DNA of 64,000 nt from Pyropia haitanensis (lineage: Eukaryota; Rhodophyta; Bangiophyceae; Bangiales; Bangiaceae). Location: the NCBI GenBank assembly GCA_008729055.1, contig SDUX01000010.1:186001-250000 (forward strand), read 5' to 3'. A model generated the notes under the pieces. The model was not told the origin of the DNA. It saw nothing but the letters and a program-made list of their open reading frames with translations, and searched no databases. The translations under genes were made by a program, and so were the position numbers. The first letter of the stretch is position 1, and every line of letters starts with the position of its first letter. Of the stretch, positions 11,665-23,222 are shown piece by piece.

Positions 11665-12002
11665 CGCCGCCGCCGCCGCCGCTTTCACAGCTGGCCGGCG
11701 CACCCGCCACGGCGTCCCACCCGGTGGGTGCCGGCACCCCCCCCCCCCCGCGGCACCCGCCGGCCGTGCGGCGGCGGCCGGCGGGTGGCGCCCACGTGCC
11801 TCGCGTGGTCGGCCCCCCCCCCCCCCCCCCCCCCCCGGTCCGCCCCGGCCGACCGGCCCGCCGCCACCGCCGCCGCCGCCAGGCCAGCCGCAGCCGTCTG
11901 CGCCGCCGGCGCGGCCGCCGCCACCGCCGGCCGCGCGGCCCGACGGCGACCGGGGGGGCGCCGGCCGGGCGCCGCCGGCGGCGGCGGCGGCTAGAGGCGA
12001 CG

Positions 12003-12035
<33 letters not shown>

Positions 12036-12100
12036 GTGGTGGTGGCGCGCCAATGGCGGGCGGCGACGCTGCCAAGGGCGCGACCGACGTGGCGGCTGGC

Positions 12101-12131
<31 letters not shown>

Positions 12132-12266
12132 CCGCAGACGACGCGGCCGCCGCCGCCGACGTGGCCGCTGACGGCGGCGGCAAGGCCAAGGCCGACGGCG
12201 ACGGCGACGGCGCGTCCGCCCCCACGGGTGCGGACGCCACCGCCTCCAACGGCAACGGCAATGGCA

Positions 12267-12297
<31 letters not shown>

Positions 12298-14818
12298 CCG
12301 CCGCCCCGGCTGGCGGTCGGCCAAAAAAAAAGCCGACGCGGTGCTCGCGCGCATCGCCGACGCCAAGCGGCAGGTGCGGGCGCTCGAGGCGCTCGGCCCG
12401 CAGCGGGTGCTCGGCGACGACATGGACGCCGCCGCGCTCGGCGTCAGCACCGCCGTCGACGACCTGCGCCTGCCCGCGTGTGCGGAGCGGCCGTACTGGG
12501 AGGTGCCACCGGAAGGTGCCGCCGCCGCGGTCGGCGCGGTGCTGGCGGTGGGGCCGGCGGGGGACCCGGCCGCCGCGCGGGTCGCCGCGGCCGTGCGGGC
12601 GGTGACGGCCGACGCGCGGGAGGGGCTGGCACGGCTGGGCGAGGAGGGGCGGGCGGTGCTCGCCGCCGACGGCGCCCGCGTGTACATGGGCGGCGGTGGC
12701 GTTGTGAATGGCGACGGCGACGGCGGCGGCGGCGGCGGCGGCGACAGCGGCGGCGGCGGCGGCGGCGGCGACGACGGTGACGAGGGGCGGCTGGCGGCCA
12801 CCGTGGCCGCCGCGGACGCAACGTTTGCGGGCGTGCGCCAGGGGGGGGGTGGCGCCGCCCGCGACGACGACGCGGCGGTGACGGCGCTGCTGACCCTCCT
12901 CGACCGCGCGCGCTTCCACCCGCTGTCAGCGGCGGATATGGCGGCGGGGTCGGCGCTCGCCGGCTGCGCCGACGCCCTCCCCGTCGCGGTCGACCGGTCC
13001 CGCCTGGACGGGTCGCTCCTCGGCACCAACGCGGCGCTCCGGCGGCTGTGGGGCGCCCCCGCCCCAGCCCCAACCGACGGCGCGCCCGCCGCCACCGCCG
13101 CCACCGCCACCGCCGCCGCGGCGGCGGCGGCCGACCCGTGGGCCACCCCCGCCTACTTTCCCCACTGCCTGCTGCTCGGCCGCGGCGTTGGCGTGCGGCG
13201 GTCGTCGGGGCTGCTGCTCGGGCCCAAGGTGCGCGCGCTCGAGGCGCGCTACTTTGGGTGGGTGGAGGCGCCGTTTACGCGCCTCCTCGCCGCCGCCGCC
13301 CGCGCGCAGCGGCGGCTGACCGGCCGCCGCGCGCCGCCGTCGCGGCCGGCGCCGGCGTCTGCGGCGGCGGCGGCGGCGGCGCCCCAACCGGCGGCCGCCG
13401 CGGCGGTGGCGGCCACCCCGGCCGACGCCGCCGCGCGGCCGTCGCGGCCGTCGGCCGCGCCGGCCGCCGACGCGGCCGCGGCGGACGGGGAGCGCGCCGC
13501 CGACGCGGAGGCGCTGCTCGTGGCGGTCGGCGGCGGCGGCGGCGACGCCGCGGCCGCCGCGGCGGAGGGCGCGCCGCCCGCCGCGGCGGCCGCCGCCGCC
13601 GACGGCACCCCCCGTCCGCCGCCCGCGGCGGCGGCGGCGGCCACGGCGGCGGCGGTCGAGGCGGACGCGGACGCGGCGGCGGCGGCGTCGGCGGCGGCGG
13701 CGGCGGCGGCAGCGGCGGCCTCCCCCCCCCCCCCACCGCCCAGCTCTGGCCGCACCGTCCGCCGCGTCACGCCCGCCCGCGAGTGGAAGGCGGGCGTGTC
13801 GGGGCTGTACGACTTTTTCCTGCCAACGTTTACGCAGGAGCCCACCTACGCGCGGTTTGTGGTGCTCCACCGGCCGGTCGACGCGGCGCGGCGGCGGCGG
13901 TCGCAGGTGGCGGCGCTCGCGGCGCTGCTGCCGGCGGGCGGGCCCGACGACGCGGGGCCCGCCGCGGCGGCGTCTAGCTTCCTCGACGTCCTGACGCCGG
14001 ATGACGCGGCGGGCGAGAGCGGCCGCGACGACGCCCGCGGCGACGGCGGGCGGGGTGCGGCGGCAAAGGGAAAGGCGGGCGGCCGCCGCGCCACCGGCGG
14101 CTCGGCGCGCGTGGCCGCCGGCGCGGCAGCCCCCCCCGCCGACGCGGCGGGCGGGCCCGACGGCGGGGAGCCGGCGGCGGCGAAGCCGCCCCCCCCCGCG
14201 CGCCTGCACCTCCTCCGCGACGTGCAGTGGGCGTCGGCCAAGAACCTCCTCCCCGGCCGCGTCCTCGTCCCCGCCACGCTCGACCTGCTCCGCCTGGACG
14301 TGGTCACCCTCTCCGCCCTCGCCACCGCCCTCTACTCGTACGCCCGCGACTACTCGTCGCGCACCGTTGTCACCGCGCTCGCCGCGTCGGCCGCGGCCTA
14401 CGCGGTGCGCATCGGCCTGTCCCTGCGGTCGACGCTCAACTCGTACCAGCGGCAGCTGTCGCGCGCGGCGCTCGCGCAGACGGTCGGCGTTGGCGACGGG
14501 GCGGTGACGGCGCTCGCGGATATGGCCGTCCGCACCGAGGCGGCCGACGCGGCGCTCGTGTACGGCGCCCTCTTGGACGCCGAGGCAGCGGCGGTGGCGG
14601 AAGCGGGGGGCGAGGAGGAGGACGCTGCCGGCCGCGGCGTGCCGCGGGCGGTGGTGGTGGACGGCGCGCGGCAGCTGGCGACCGACGCGCTGTACGCGCC
14701 GTACGGGGTGGACCCGCTGGAGCGGGAGGGCGCCGCCGCGGTGGACACGCTCGTGCGGCTGGGCTTTGTCGCCCACACGCCGGGGGGCGGGCTCCGCTCG
14801 ACCGACCAGCCGGCGTGA
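11486..14818 (+). CDS. DUF3754 / TMEM143-like membrane protein
   Basis: 1,110 residues, uninterrupted. Residues 1-270 are Ala/Gly/Pro low complexity. Recognisable parts follow: a charged helix RSAKKKADAVLARIADAKRQ (about 275), ALPVAVDRSRLDGSLLG (about 497), LEARYFGWVEAPFTRLL (about 585), LYDFFLPTFTQEPTYARFVV (about 773), LHLLRDVQWASAKNLLPGRV (about 907), two hydrophobic segments at about 935-955 and 957-980, and RSTLNSYQRQLSRAALAQTV. This order is that of DUF3754 proteins, including animal TMEM143, a probable mitochondrial membrane protein of unknown biochemical role. Low-complexity Ala inserts of up to 150 residues separate the blocks, which is unusual for the family. An earlier in-frame ATG (11315) would add a Pro/Arg stretch. 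I prefer 11486. Divergent from the BAG6-like gene. Confidence 0.75.
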
Positions 14819-15070
14819 GGTGCGATACGGGGGAGGAGGGGCAGAGGACGGAGCGGGTGGGCTGCCAGCTCCCCGCTGGCATTTCCGCTGGCGCGACCGA
14901 GCCACCCCGCTGCTCCGTCCGCCCGCCGTCCCACGGGACGCCATCCGCCGCGCGATGAGCCAAGCAAAAAAAAAAAAAAAACAGCGTCAACCTGCCCATC
15001 TCTCCCCCCCCCTGTCACCCCCCCTCTCTCATCCCCCCCCTCCCATCCCCTCGCGCTCACCCCTCCCCTC

Positions 15071-15622
15071 TCACCCTTCCCCTCTCACCCTTCCCCGTTT
15101 GCAACCCCAAAACAAAGTGCCCCGGCCTTCCGGCACCCCCCGCCTGCCCCCCCCCCGCCTCACCCCCGGCGGCTCGGCCTTGTCGACGGCCGCGGCCGGA
15201 GGCGCGAGAGCACGTCGTCGGCCCCCCCCCCCCCCGCGGCGGCACCCCCCCCCGCGGGAGGCTGCCACCCGCCGAGCCCCTGCCGCCGGTGCCGCCGCCC
15301 GCACTGCGGCGGCCACGCAGCGGCGGCCGCGCGGGCGACGGCCGTGTGGCCGGCGGGGCACCCCTGCCGCCGCCCCCGCCGCCCCCCCCGGCAGTGGCGG
15401 CCGCGTCGGCCGACGGGCCGCCGCCGCCGCCGTACCGGCGGCCCCGCCGTGGCGGCCGCCGCCGCGGGTCCACCCCGCGGTCTGCGCTAGGCGCAGGGAG
15501 GGGGGCGGGGGGGGGGGTTGGGAGCCCCCGCGCTTGCCTGTCACGCCGTTGCGTGCCGCACCGGCAGAGGCGGTGCGGGAGCCGCGGGCGGGCGTGCCGC
15601 TGCCGCCCCCACCGCCGCCGAT

Positions 15623-15655
<33 letters not shown>

Positions 15656-17125
15656 ACCACCGTTGCCGCCGCCGCCGCCACCACCACCACCGCCGCCGCC
15701 GCCGCCACCACCACTGCCGCCGCTGCCGCCCACAGCGGCGCCCCCCCCGCCGCTGGTGCGTGGGCGTTTCCGCGGCCGCCCGCGGCCGCCGCCGCCGCCC
15801 CCCCCACCGGCCGCACCACCACTGCCATCGACAGCGGCCGGCGCGACGCGGGCGGGCGGCGGCTTGGCGTCGGCACGGCTGCTGCTGCCGCCGCCGCCGA
15901 CGCCCCGCTCGGGGGGCGCCGCGTGGTACGCCTCCCGCGGGTCGCGACGGCCCGCCCAGCCGCGCCAGACCGCGTCGTCTATGGGTGGCTCCACGCCGCC
16001 GGCGTCGCCGCCGCGGCCGCCACCGCCGCTGACACCACCGCCGCCGCCGCCACCACCCCCACCACTCCCACCGCTGGCGCCGCCGCTGGGTCGGCCAACC
16101 AGCGGCGGCGCCGACGACGGGTCCGCCCCCGCTGGAGACTCCCCAAAGAAGTGGTGCAGCAGCGCGTCCGCCGCGGTAATGCGCTCGGCGGGCTCAAATG
16201 TCAGCAGGCAGTGGAGGAGGTCCCGGAACGTCGTGTGCGCACTCGCCGACGCGCTGCCGTCGCCGCCGCCGTCGCCGCTGCCGCCGCCGCCACCCGCCCC
16301 ACCGACGCCGTCGCCCGGCGGCCGCACCACCACGTGCAGCGGCCGCACCGCGAGGACCGCCCGCTCGCTCGCCAGCGACGTTGCCCCCGCCGGCCAATTG
16401 AGCAGCGACAGCACGCTAGGGCTGCCGCTCCGCCCGTGCCCCCGCCCGTGCGACCGGTCCCGCTCCCGCGGCCAGTCGCGGCCCCGCAGCCGGTCGCGGT
16501 CGCGGTCGCGCTCCCACCCACGATCCCGCTCCCGCTCCCGGTCGCGGCCACGGTCGCGGGCGGCGCCGCCCTTGGACCGTTCCCGGTCGCCACCGCTGCT
16601 GCCACCACCGCCGCCACCGCTGGTGCCGCGGCGGCCCGGGCCGGGGCCGTCCACCCGCACACGCAAAAAGAACTGGTGGGAGGACGACCGCTCCGCACGC
16701 CGGGCCATGGTTTGTGGGACGGCGCCAAGCGCGGCGGTCATCATGGCCAGGTGCTCCAGGTCGTCGTGCGTCTGGAAGAGCGCGGCACCCGTGTACAGCT
16801 CCAGCAGGATGCAGCCGACCGACCAGAGGTCACACGGGTAGGACCAGCCGAGGCCGAGAATGACCTCGGGAGCTCGGTAGTGGCGGGTGGAGATGATGGC
16901 CGAGTGGTGGCCCGACTGGAAGGTGGCCGACCCAAAGTCGATGAGCTTAATCGCGTTCTCGGCCGCCGACAGCCGGGATACGAGGTGGTAGCCGTCCCCC
17001 TGCGCCGTGTTGTGGTGATCATTCGGTGGTGGCGCGGCCGCGGCGGCGCTCCTAGCCCCATACGCGGACGTACCACCGGGCACAAAGCCGCCGGGGAGGC
17101 CCCCGTGGCCGCCCGACGCGTGCAA

Positions 17126-17168
<43 letters not shown>

Positions 17169-17256
17169 ACGCCGACGCCGCCACCTGGCGCATGGCCAGC
17201 GAGGCCGGCCGCAGACCGCGCAAAATCGTGCGCAGCGCCGGCCGCACCTCCCTGCA

Positions 17257-17289
<33 letters not shown>

Positions 17290-18549
17290 CACCCGGCATG
17301 CCGTACCCATAGCCGTCCACATAGCCGCCGCCGCCGCCACCACCGCCGCCGCCGCCAATCGGCGGAGGCGGCAACGCCGACACGAGCAGGATGTTCTCCG
17401 GCTTGAGGTCGGTGTGGATGAGCGTCAGCCGGTGGAGGAACGCGACGCTTTCCAGCAGCTGCCGCGCAAAGTCCCGCACCTGCGCCAGGGAGAACGGCCG
17501 GAAGCGGTTGAGGCGCAATTGCTCGTACAAACTGGGCCCAAGCTTTTCAAACACCATGCAAATGTGCCCGGCGTAATCAAACCAGGAGAAGAGGGTGACG
17601 CAGTGCGCGGCGCCGGTCGGGTCCTCGGCGCGCACGTGCTGCAGCATCTCAATCTCTAGCCGTGCGGCCTGCCGGTACTTGGTGACGGAGCGCACCACCT
17701 TGACGGCGACGCGCATCCGCTCGCGCCGGTCCCAGCACTCGACGACCTTGCCAAAGGTGCCCTCGCCCAGCTCACTCAGAATCTTGTATCGCCCGTTGGG
17801 GATGCCCGGCTGCGGGTAGAGGCCGTCGCCCAGCTTGTACACCAGGTGGCCGTCCGCGTCGTCGTAGCGGGGTAGTGCATACTCGGTCGCCGACGGCGGC
17901 AGTGGGGGCGCCATGTAGTACGGCGGCGCCGGCGCGGCCGCAGACATGGGCATGCCCGCCAGCCCAGAGGGGTCCCCTGGGGGTGGCCCGCGGTGCGTGC
18001 GGGCGGCCTTGAAGCTGCCGCCGCCGCCGCCCTGCGCGGCACCCCCGCCGTGCGCGGCGTGCTCAAGTGCCGCCCCAGCCGCGCCGCCGCCGCCGCGTGC
18101 CGATGCCGCCGCCGCCGCCACCGCCGCCGCCGCCGTCGCGCCTGCCGGCGCACTGTACGCCGTCGATGCGCCCGGGGCGAGCGGGTAGGCCCCCCCCCCC
18201 GTGGCGGCGGCGGCGGCGCGGCTGTCCCCTTTTGGGCGGCCCCGGCCGGCCGCGGGCGCGCGGCCGGTGGCGGCACCACCCGCCGCGCGGCCGCCCCCGT
18301 GGTCGCCCGCCAGGGGTAATGGCGGCACCGCCGGGGGGGGCAGCGGCGGCGGCGGCTGCGGCGGCGGCCGCGACCGCTGCTGCGCGCGGCTGCGTGTCCG
18401 CGCGGGCGGCGGGGCAGCGGCGGCCGCCAGGGCGGCCGCCACCTGCGCGGGCGAGGCGGGCGGCAGGTGGTCCCCGGCGGGGGGGGGGCAACCGGCCGCG
18501 GGCGTGCCCGCTTGGGCCGCGCCAGCGGCGGCCGGCTGGCCGCGTAGCC

Positions 18550-18581
<32 letters not shown>

Positions 18582-18969
18582 TGCCGCCGCCACCACCACC
18601 GCCATCACCTCCAAGATCGCCCTCGACGCTGTCGTTGCAAGCAGACGACTGTGAGGCCGCAGCAACAGCGCGATACAACCAAGGCGGGGTAAAACGACCG
18701 CAGCAGACCGACCAACAATCAACCACACGGGACCAAAACCAGCAGCACGAGAGGTACGGCAGCAGCGTGTGAGTAGACTCGATGACGTGGGGACCCCGCC
18801 GCGTCTGCGTGAGACCCCCCCACCACAACAACGCGCGTGGCCCACCAGCCACACCAAACAGCAGCGCACCCGCCGCCGCCTCGCCGTCCCACCCGCCGCA
18901 GCCCCCCCCCCCCCCCCACAAACGTACCGTCCGCGCGCGCTTGGAGCTGCGGGACTCCCGAAGAGACAT
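15071..18969 (-). CDS. CLK/LAMMER-type dual-specificity protein kinase
   Basis: The kinase core is unbroken in one frame from about 17785 to 16150. It has the Gly loop LGEGTFGKVVECWD, the VAVKVV lysine, LIHTDLKPENILL, KLIDFGSATF, STRHYRAPEVILGLGWSYPC and DLWSVGCILLELYTG. EHLAMM follows, where CLK kinases have EHLAMMERILG. This is the family that phosphorylates SR splicing factors in the nucleus. Two large low-complexity inserts occur: about 130 residues, mostly Gly, between the catalytic loop and DFG, and an Arg-Asp-rich insert of about 125 residues in the C-lobe. I propose a short first exon at 18969-18928 (MSLRESRSSKRART, donor GTACGT), a 279-nt intron and an acceptor at 18649. Exon 2 then needs one extra base in the 10-G run ending at 18488 to join the kinase frame. 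The 360-residue tail to 15071 is Pro/Gly-rich and its frame is unsure. Confidence 0.85.
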
Positions 18970-19211
18970 AGAACGCGACGCCGACGCCGCCGCCGCCGCG
19001 CCGTGCGACAGCGGCGCGGGCGGCGGCGTCAACGTGGCCGTCTTCCTCGCCGTCGCGGCCGGCGCCGCGGCCGCGTCGCCGCGTCGCCGCGGCGCGGCGG
19101 CCCGCCGGTTCGTGTCGGCCGGCGGGCGGCCCGGCCTGCGGCCGCCACCACCACCACCCGCACCACTGACGCCACCGCGGCCGCCACCACCACCGCCGCC
19201 GCCGCCGCCGC

Positions 19212-19284
<73 letters not shown>

Positions 19285-19525
19285 CGCCAGGCCGCGCCAG
19301 CGCCGCGCGCGCCGTGGAGGCGGGCCACCCAGCCGCGGCCACGCGGGCGGCGCGGCGGTGCCAAGCCGCAATGGTGAGCACCCCGGCCGCCGCCGTCGTC
19401 GCCGGCCGGCACGGGTGGGGGAGGGGGGGACGGGTCGCGCCGCGCCCGCGTGGTGTGGGCGGCGGCGGTGACCGCCGGCGCGCCGGTCAGGGGGTTGGGG
19501 GGTGCGGCGTGCCGGCAGCGGCGGC

Positions 19526-19556
<31 letters not shown>

Positions 19557-20185
19557 GCGGCGGCGGTGCGACGCACCCTCACAGGGGACACTGCCGTCGC
19601 CACTCTGCGCACGCACGTCAGGTCCCACAGGCACGGGGCGGCGCCGCGTCACGACGGGGGCGCCGGGCGGTGACCGCGCGTACAGCTCACCCCCCCCTCG
19701 CGCACCCCCCCCCCCCCCTGCCGGCCGGCCACTCCGCCGTAGCCCGGCCGGCGGCGGCACCAGCCACCCGCGCCCACAGGTGGTGGTGGTGGTGGTGGAA
19801 CCCCCCCCCCGCTCAACGCCCGCCGCGGCTGGCCCCCGCCGACGACGGTACACGGCAGCGGCGGCAGCGGCAACGGACGCGGCGGCGTGCGCGGCCCGGT
19901 CTGCCGCGGCGGCCCGCACGCGCGCGCCGCCCCCTCCAACCGCCGGTGGCAGTGGTGGCGCTCCCCCCCCCCCCCTCCGCGGTGCGGTCCGTCACCCCCC
20001 CCCCCCCACCCCCCCCCCCCCCTCCCTCGAGCGACACGCCCAGCGGCGGCCACACCGCGTCTGGCAGCCACACCAACCGAGGCGGGGCACGCCCGCGGAC
20101 CGCGCGCGCGCGCACGCGGCGGCGGCGGCGGCGGCGGTGGCGCTGTCAGGCAGGCGGCCGCCGGCAATGGGCGGCGGCGGCGTCG

Positions 20186-20223
<38 letters not shown>

Positions 20224-21014
20224 GGCGGCGGCGGGCAGGCGCGGGTCGCGGCGCGGGTCGTCGCGCGGGTCGCGGCGCGGGTCGGCGCAAGTCGCGGCGC
20301 GGGTCGGCGCGGGTCGGTGCTCGGGTGGGTTGGCGCGGCGGCGGCGGCTGGCGCGTCCCCCCCCCCCCTCCCCCCTCCCCCCCCCCCCGCTGTCGCCCCA
20401 GTCACGGGGGGGACCGCGTCGCGCCGTGCGCGTCCCGCCGCGGCGCGCCAAAAAACACGCCCACCGCCCCCCAACAGGTGCGCGGGCTGGCGGGGTGGTG
20501 GGCTGGTGGGGTGGCGGGGTAGCGCGGGGTGACGAGCGTGTGGCACCGTGGTCGTGAGGGGGGGGGGGGGGGGGGGGGGGCGCAAGTCGTGCGGGCTCCG
20601 CGGGTGGCGCGGGGGCGGGAAAAAAAAGCGCGCGCGCGGTCGTCGGCCTGCGCGCTCCCACGCGCGCGCCGCGGTGGCGGCGGCGCGGACGCTCGCGTCG
20701 CGCGGCTCCACCAACGCGCCGCCACCCAACCCCCCCCCCCCCTCCCCACCACCCCCCGCACGCCCCTCTGCGCAGACGCACGCCGCTCCGCACGGCGCGC
20801 GCGGCGGGTGCGAGCCAAAGCGTCACTCCAGCACAAAGTCCCGCCGCGGAGAGCCGTGCGTCGGGCGCGCCCCTCTAGCTAGGCGGGGGGGGTGGGGGGG
20901 GCTGCCGGGGCGGCAACAAAAAAAAAAAAGAAAAAGGAAAAAAGGGCGGCGCACGGGCGGGGTACGGGGGGGGGGGGGGGGGGGGGGGGGGTGGGGGCGG
21001 TTACGCGCCCGCGT

Positions 21015-21088
21015 GCGACGGGCGGGCGGGCGGGCGGGTGGGCGGGCGGGCGGGTGGGCGGGCGGGCGGGCGGGCGGGCGGGCGGGCG
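21015..21088. repeat. GGGC/GGGT microsatellite
   Basis: Uninterrupted tetranucleotide array of GGGC units with occasional GGGT. With G runs this dense, the + strand could form G-quadruplexes. Confidence 0.85.
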
Positions 21089-21414
21089 CCAGCTCACCAA
21101 AACAGCCCGCCCGTCGGTGGCGAGCCGCCGTGTGCCGCGCGCGCGCGGCGTGGCGCGTCGCGGCGCGGTGCGAGGGGGGGGGGAGGAGGAGGAGCCGCCG
21201 CCGCCCGGCCGCGCGCGCTGCACGCAGCGCCGCCACGGCCAGCAGATGGGGGGGAGGGAGGTTGGGGTGGGGGGGGTGGCGGCGGCGGCCGCGGCGGTGG
21301 CGGCGGCGGCGGCGGCGCGTCGGGGCGAGGTTGGCGGCCCGCGCCACGCCCGCGTGCCCCCGCCGAGGCGGGTGGGAATGGGGGGGGGGGGGGCGGGTGT
21401 GGGGAGACGCGAGG

Positions 21415-21451
<37 letters not shown>
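21415..21451. repeat. 37-base poly(A) run
   Basis: A single run of 37 A residues in otherwise GC-rich sequence. There is no poly(A) signal or retrotransposed gene next to it, so it is recorded as a homopolymer only. Confidence 0.9.
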
Positions 21452-21453
<2 letters not shown>

Positions 21454-22534
21454 AAAAGGCGCGCGCGGTCGCCAGCACGGGGTGTGGCGGGTGCGCTGGT
21501 CGCGGCGGGTGGGTGGGGCGGGCGGGCGCCAAAGCGGGGCGGCCGCCGCCGCGCCGCCGCCGCGGCGGCCGCCCTTCCCCGCTGGAGGGGCGGCACCCGT
21601 GCGCGCGTGCAGGGGGTTGGGAGTGGGGGCGCGTTGTCAGGACCGCGGAGGGGGGGGGGGGGGGCGGGCGGGAGGCGGCCGGGAGGGTGGGGGCGCTTTT
21701 GTTGCGACGCGCCAGCACGGCGCGGCGCCCGCGGGACGTGGTCTGTGCGGGGGGGGGGGTGGAGGGGGCGGTGGGAAAGGCGCGGGGGTGGGCGGCGAAT
21801 CTGGGTGCTGGCGCGCCATGGCGATGCCGCGGTGGGTTGCGAAGGCGCGGGAGGCCGGCGCATGTACTTGTTGCGGCGCAATGGCTACGCATGTGCACGA
21901 TAATTTTGCGAGACCAGTTCATGGCCACCATAAGAATTACTTTTGTATCGTTCAGCAGTCGTCATGCATCTCGTATCGAGCAGACACAACTCCCATCTAA
22001 TCCACGTGTGCGCCAGCTGATTGGACCAAGTCGACGATCGTGTACTGTACTGACGCACACCTTGATCAAAGCCCGCCGGCGGTAGACCAGTCCTGCCACG
22101 TGGCGATCGGCACCTCCATGCTTGACCGATGGCTCACTCTGTCAAAGCTGGCGCCCATCATCGCGTCGCCTCTCGTCCGCTTCGGCAACGCCGACGCCGG
22201 CGAGACACTCCCGCCCCACCGTCCCACGCACGTGGCGGCACCGTACACTTTCCGACGATGCACCTGCCGGCGCGGTTGGCTGTGTGGGCACACCTCCCAT
22301 CCCGACACGAGCCGTTTAGCCTGTTCCAGCCCACGCCCTGCCGCCGGCAACCCTCTGAGCGCGCCATGCCACCACTGGCAGGATCCCCCCCCTCCCCTCT
22401 GCACCCCGCTGGTCATCGTGTCTCTCCTAGGGTCGTCTCCCCCCCCCCGCCGCCGCTCGTCCCTGCCGCGTACCCGGGACTGGGCTCTCGTAGACGAGGT
22501 CACGCATTCCACGCTGCCCGTGGTTGGTCCTGCG

Positions 22535-22565
<31 letters not shown>

Positions 22566-22653
22566 GCGGTCGCGATACCCTCCCCCGCTCCGCAAGGGAC
22601 GCCGCCCTCCGGAGCCACGCGGGCGGTAACGCCCGAGCGTTGCCTGCAGGCGC

Positions 22654-23154
22654 ATGGCGTCTCGCCGCGCCACCGCCCAAGCGGCCCCGACGCCGGCGGC
22701 CGGCGGCGCGGCCGGCAGCGCGGGCCCCCCCGCTGCTGGTGGTCCACCCGCCGGCGGCGGCGGCGCCACTCGGCGGCCACCCCGGCCTGGCGGCCGGGGG
22801 TGGGGTGCGCCGGGTGGCGGCGGCGGCGGCGGTGACGGTGGCGGTGGTGGTGGTGGTGGTGGTGGTGGTGGTGGTGGTGGCGGGGGCGGTGTCGACGCGT
22901 CGGCGGGGCGCCCCCCAGCGGCCGCCGCCGGTGCCTCGACGGCCGGGCCGCCGCCGCCGCCGTGGCGGCCCCGCCCCGTCGACGGCCCGCCCGCGGCGGC
23001 CGCGTCGGCCGCGACGGGCGCGCGCGCCGCGGCGGGCGGCGACGGCTGCCGCCGCCGCGGCGTGTCCGCCACCCGCCGCGGCCTGTGGGCGTGGCTGCCA
23101 GCGGGTATGGCCCGGCCCGCCGCCGGCCGTGACGTCGAGGGCGGCGGCGGCGGC

Positions 23155-23222
<68 letters not shown>

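Larger units (their letters stand above)
18970..22653. other. Repeat-rich intergenic region
   Basis: Mostly GGC/GCC triplet runs and mixed G, C and A homopolymers, with no domain-bearing frame. Two short - strand stretches look faintly protein-like (near 20095-20040 and 19670-19580), but neither extends to a convincing gene. About 21880-22450 has a more balanced composition and is the probable promoter and leader region of the + strand gene starting at 22654. Confidence 0.4.

Noticed and set aside
19029..20115. A possible - strand gene upstream of the kinase
   Set aside because: Two 20-residue islands look plausible, but no start, splice site or domain ties them together.
21415..21451. The 37-A run as the tail of a processed pseudogene or LINE
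   Set aside because: No gene-like or reverse-transcriptase sequence lies upstream on the matching strand, and no target duplication is visible.
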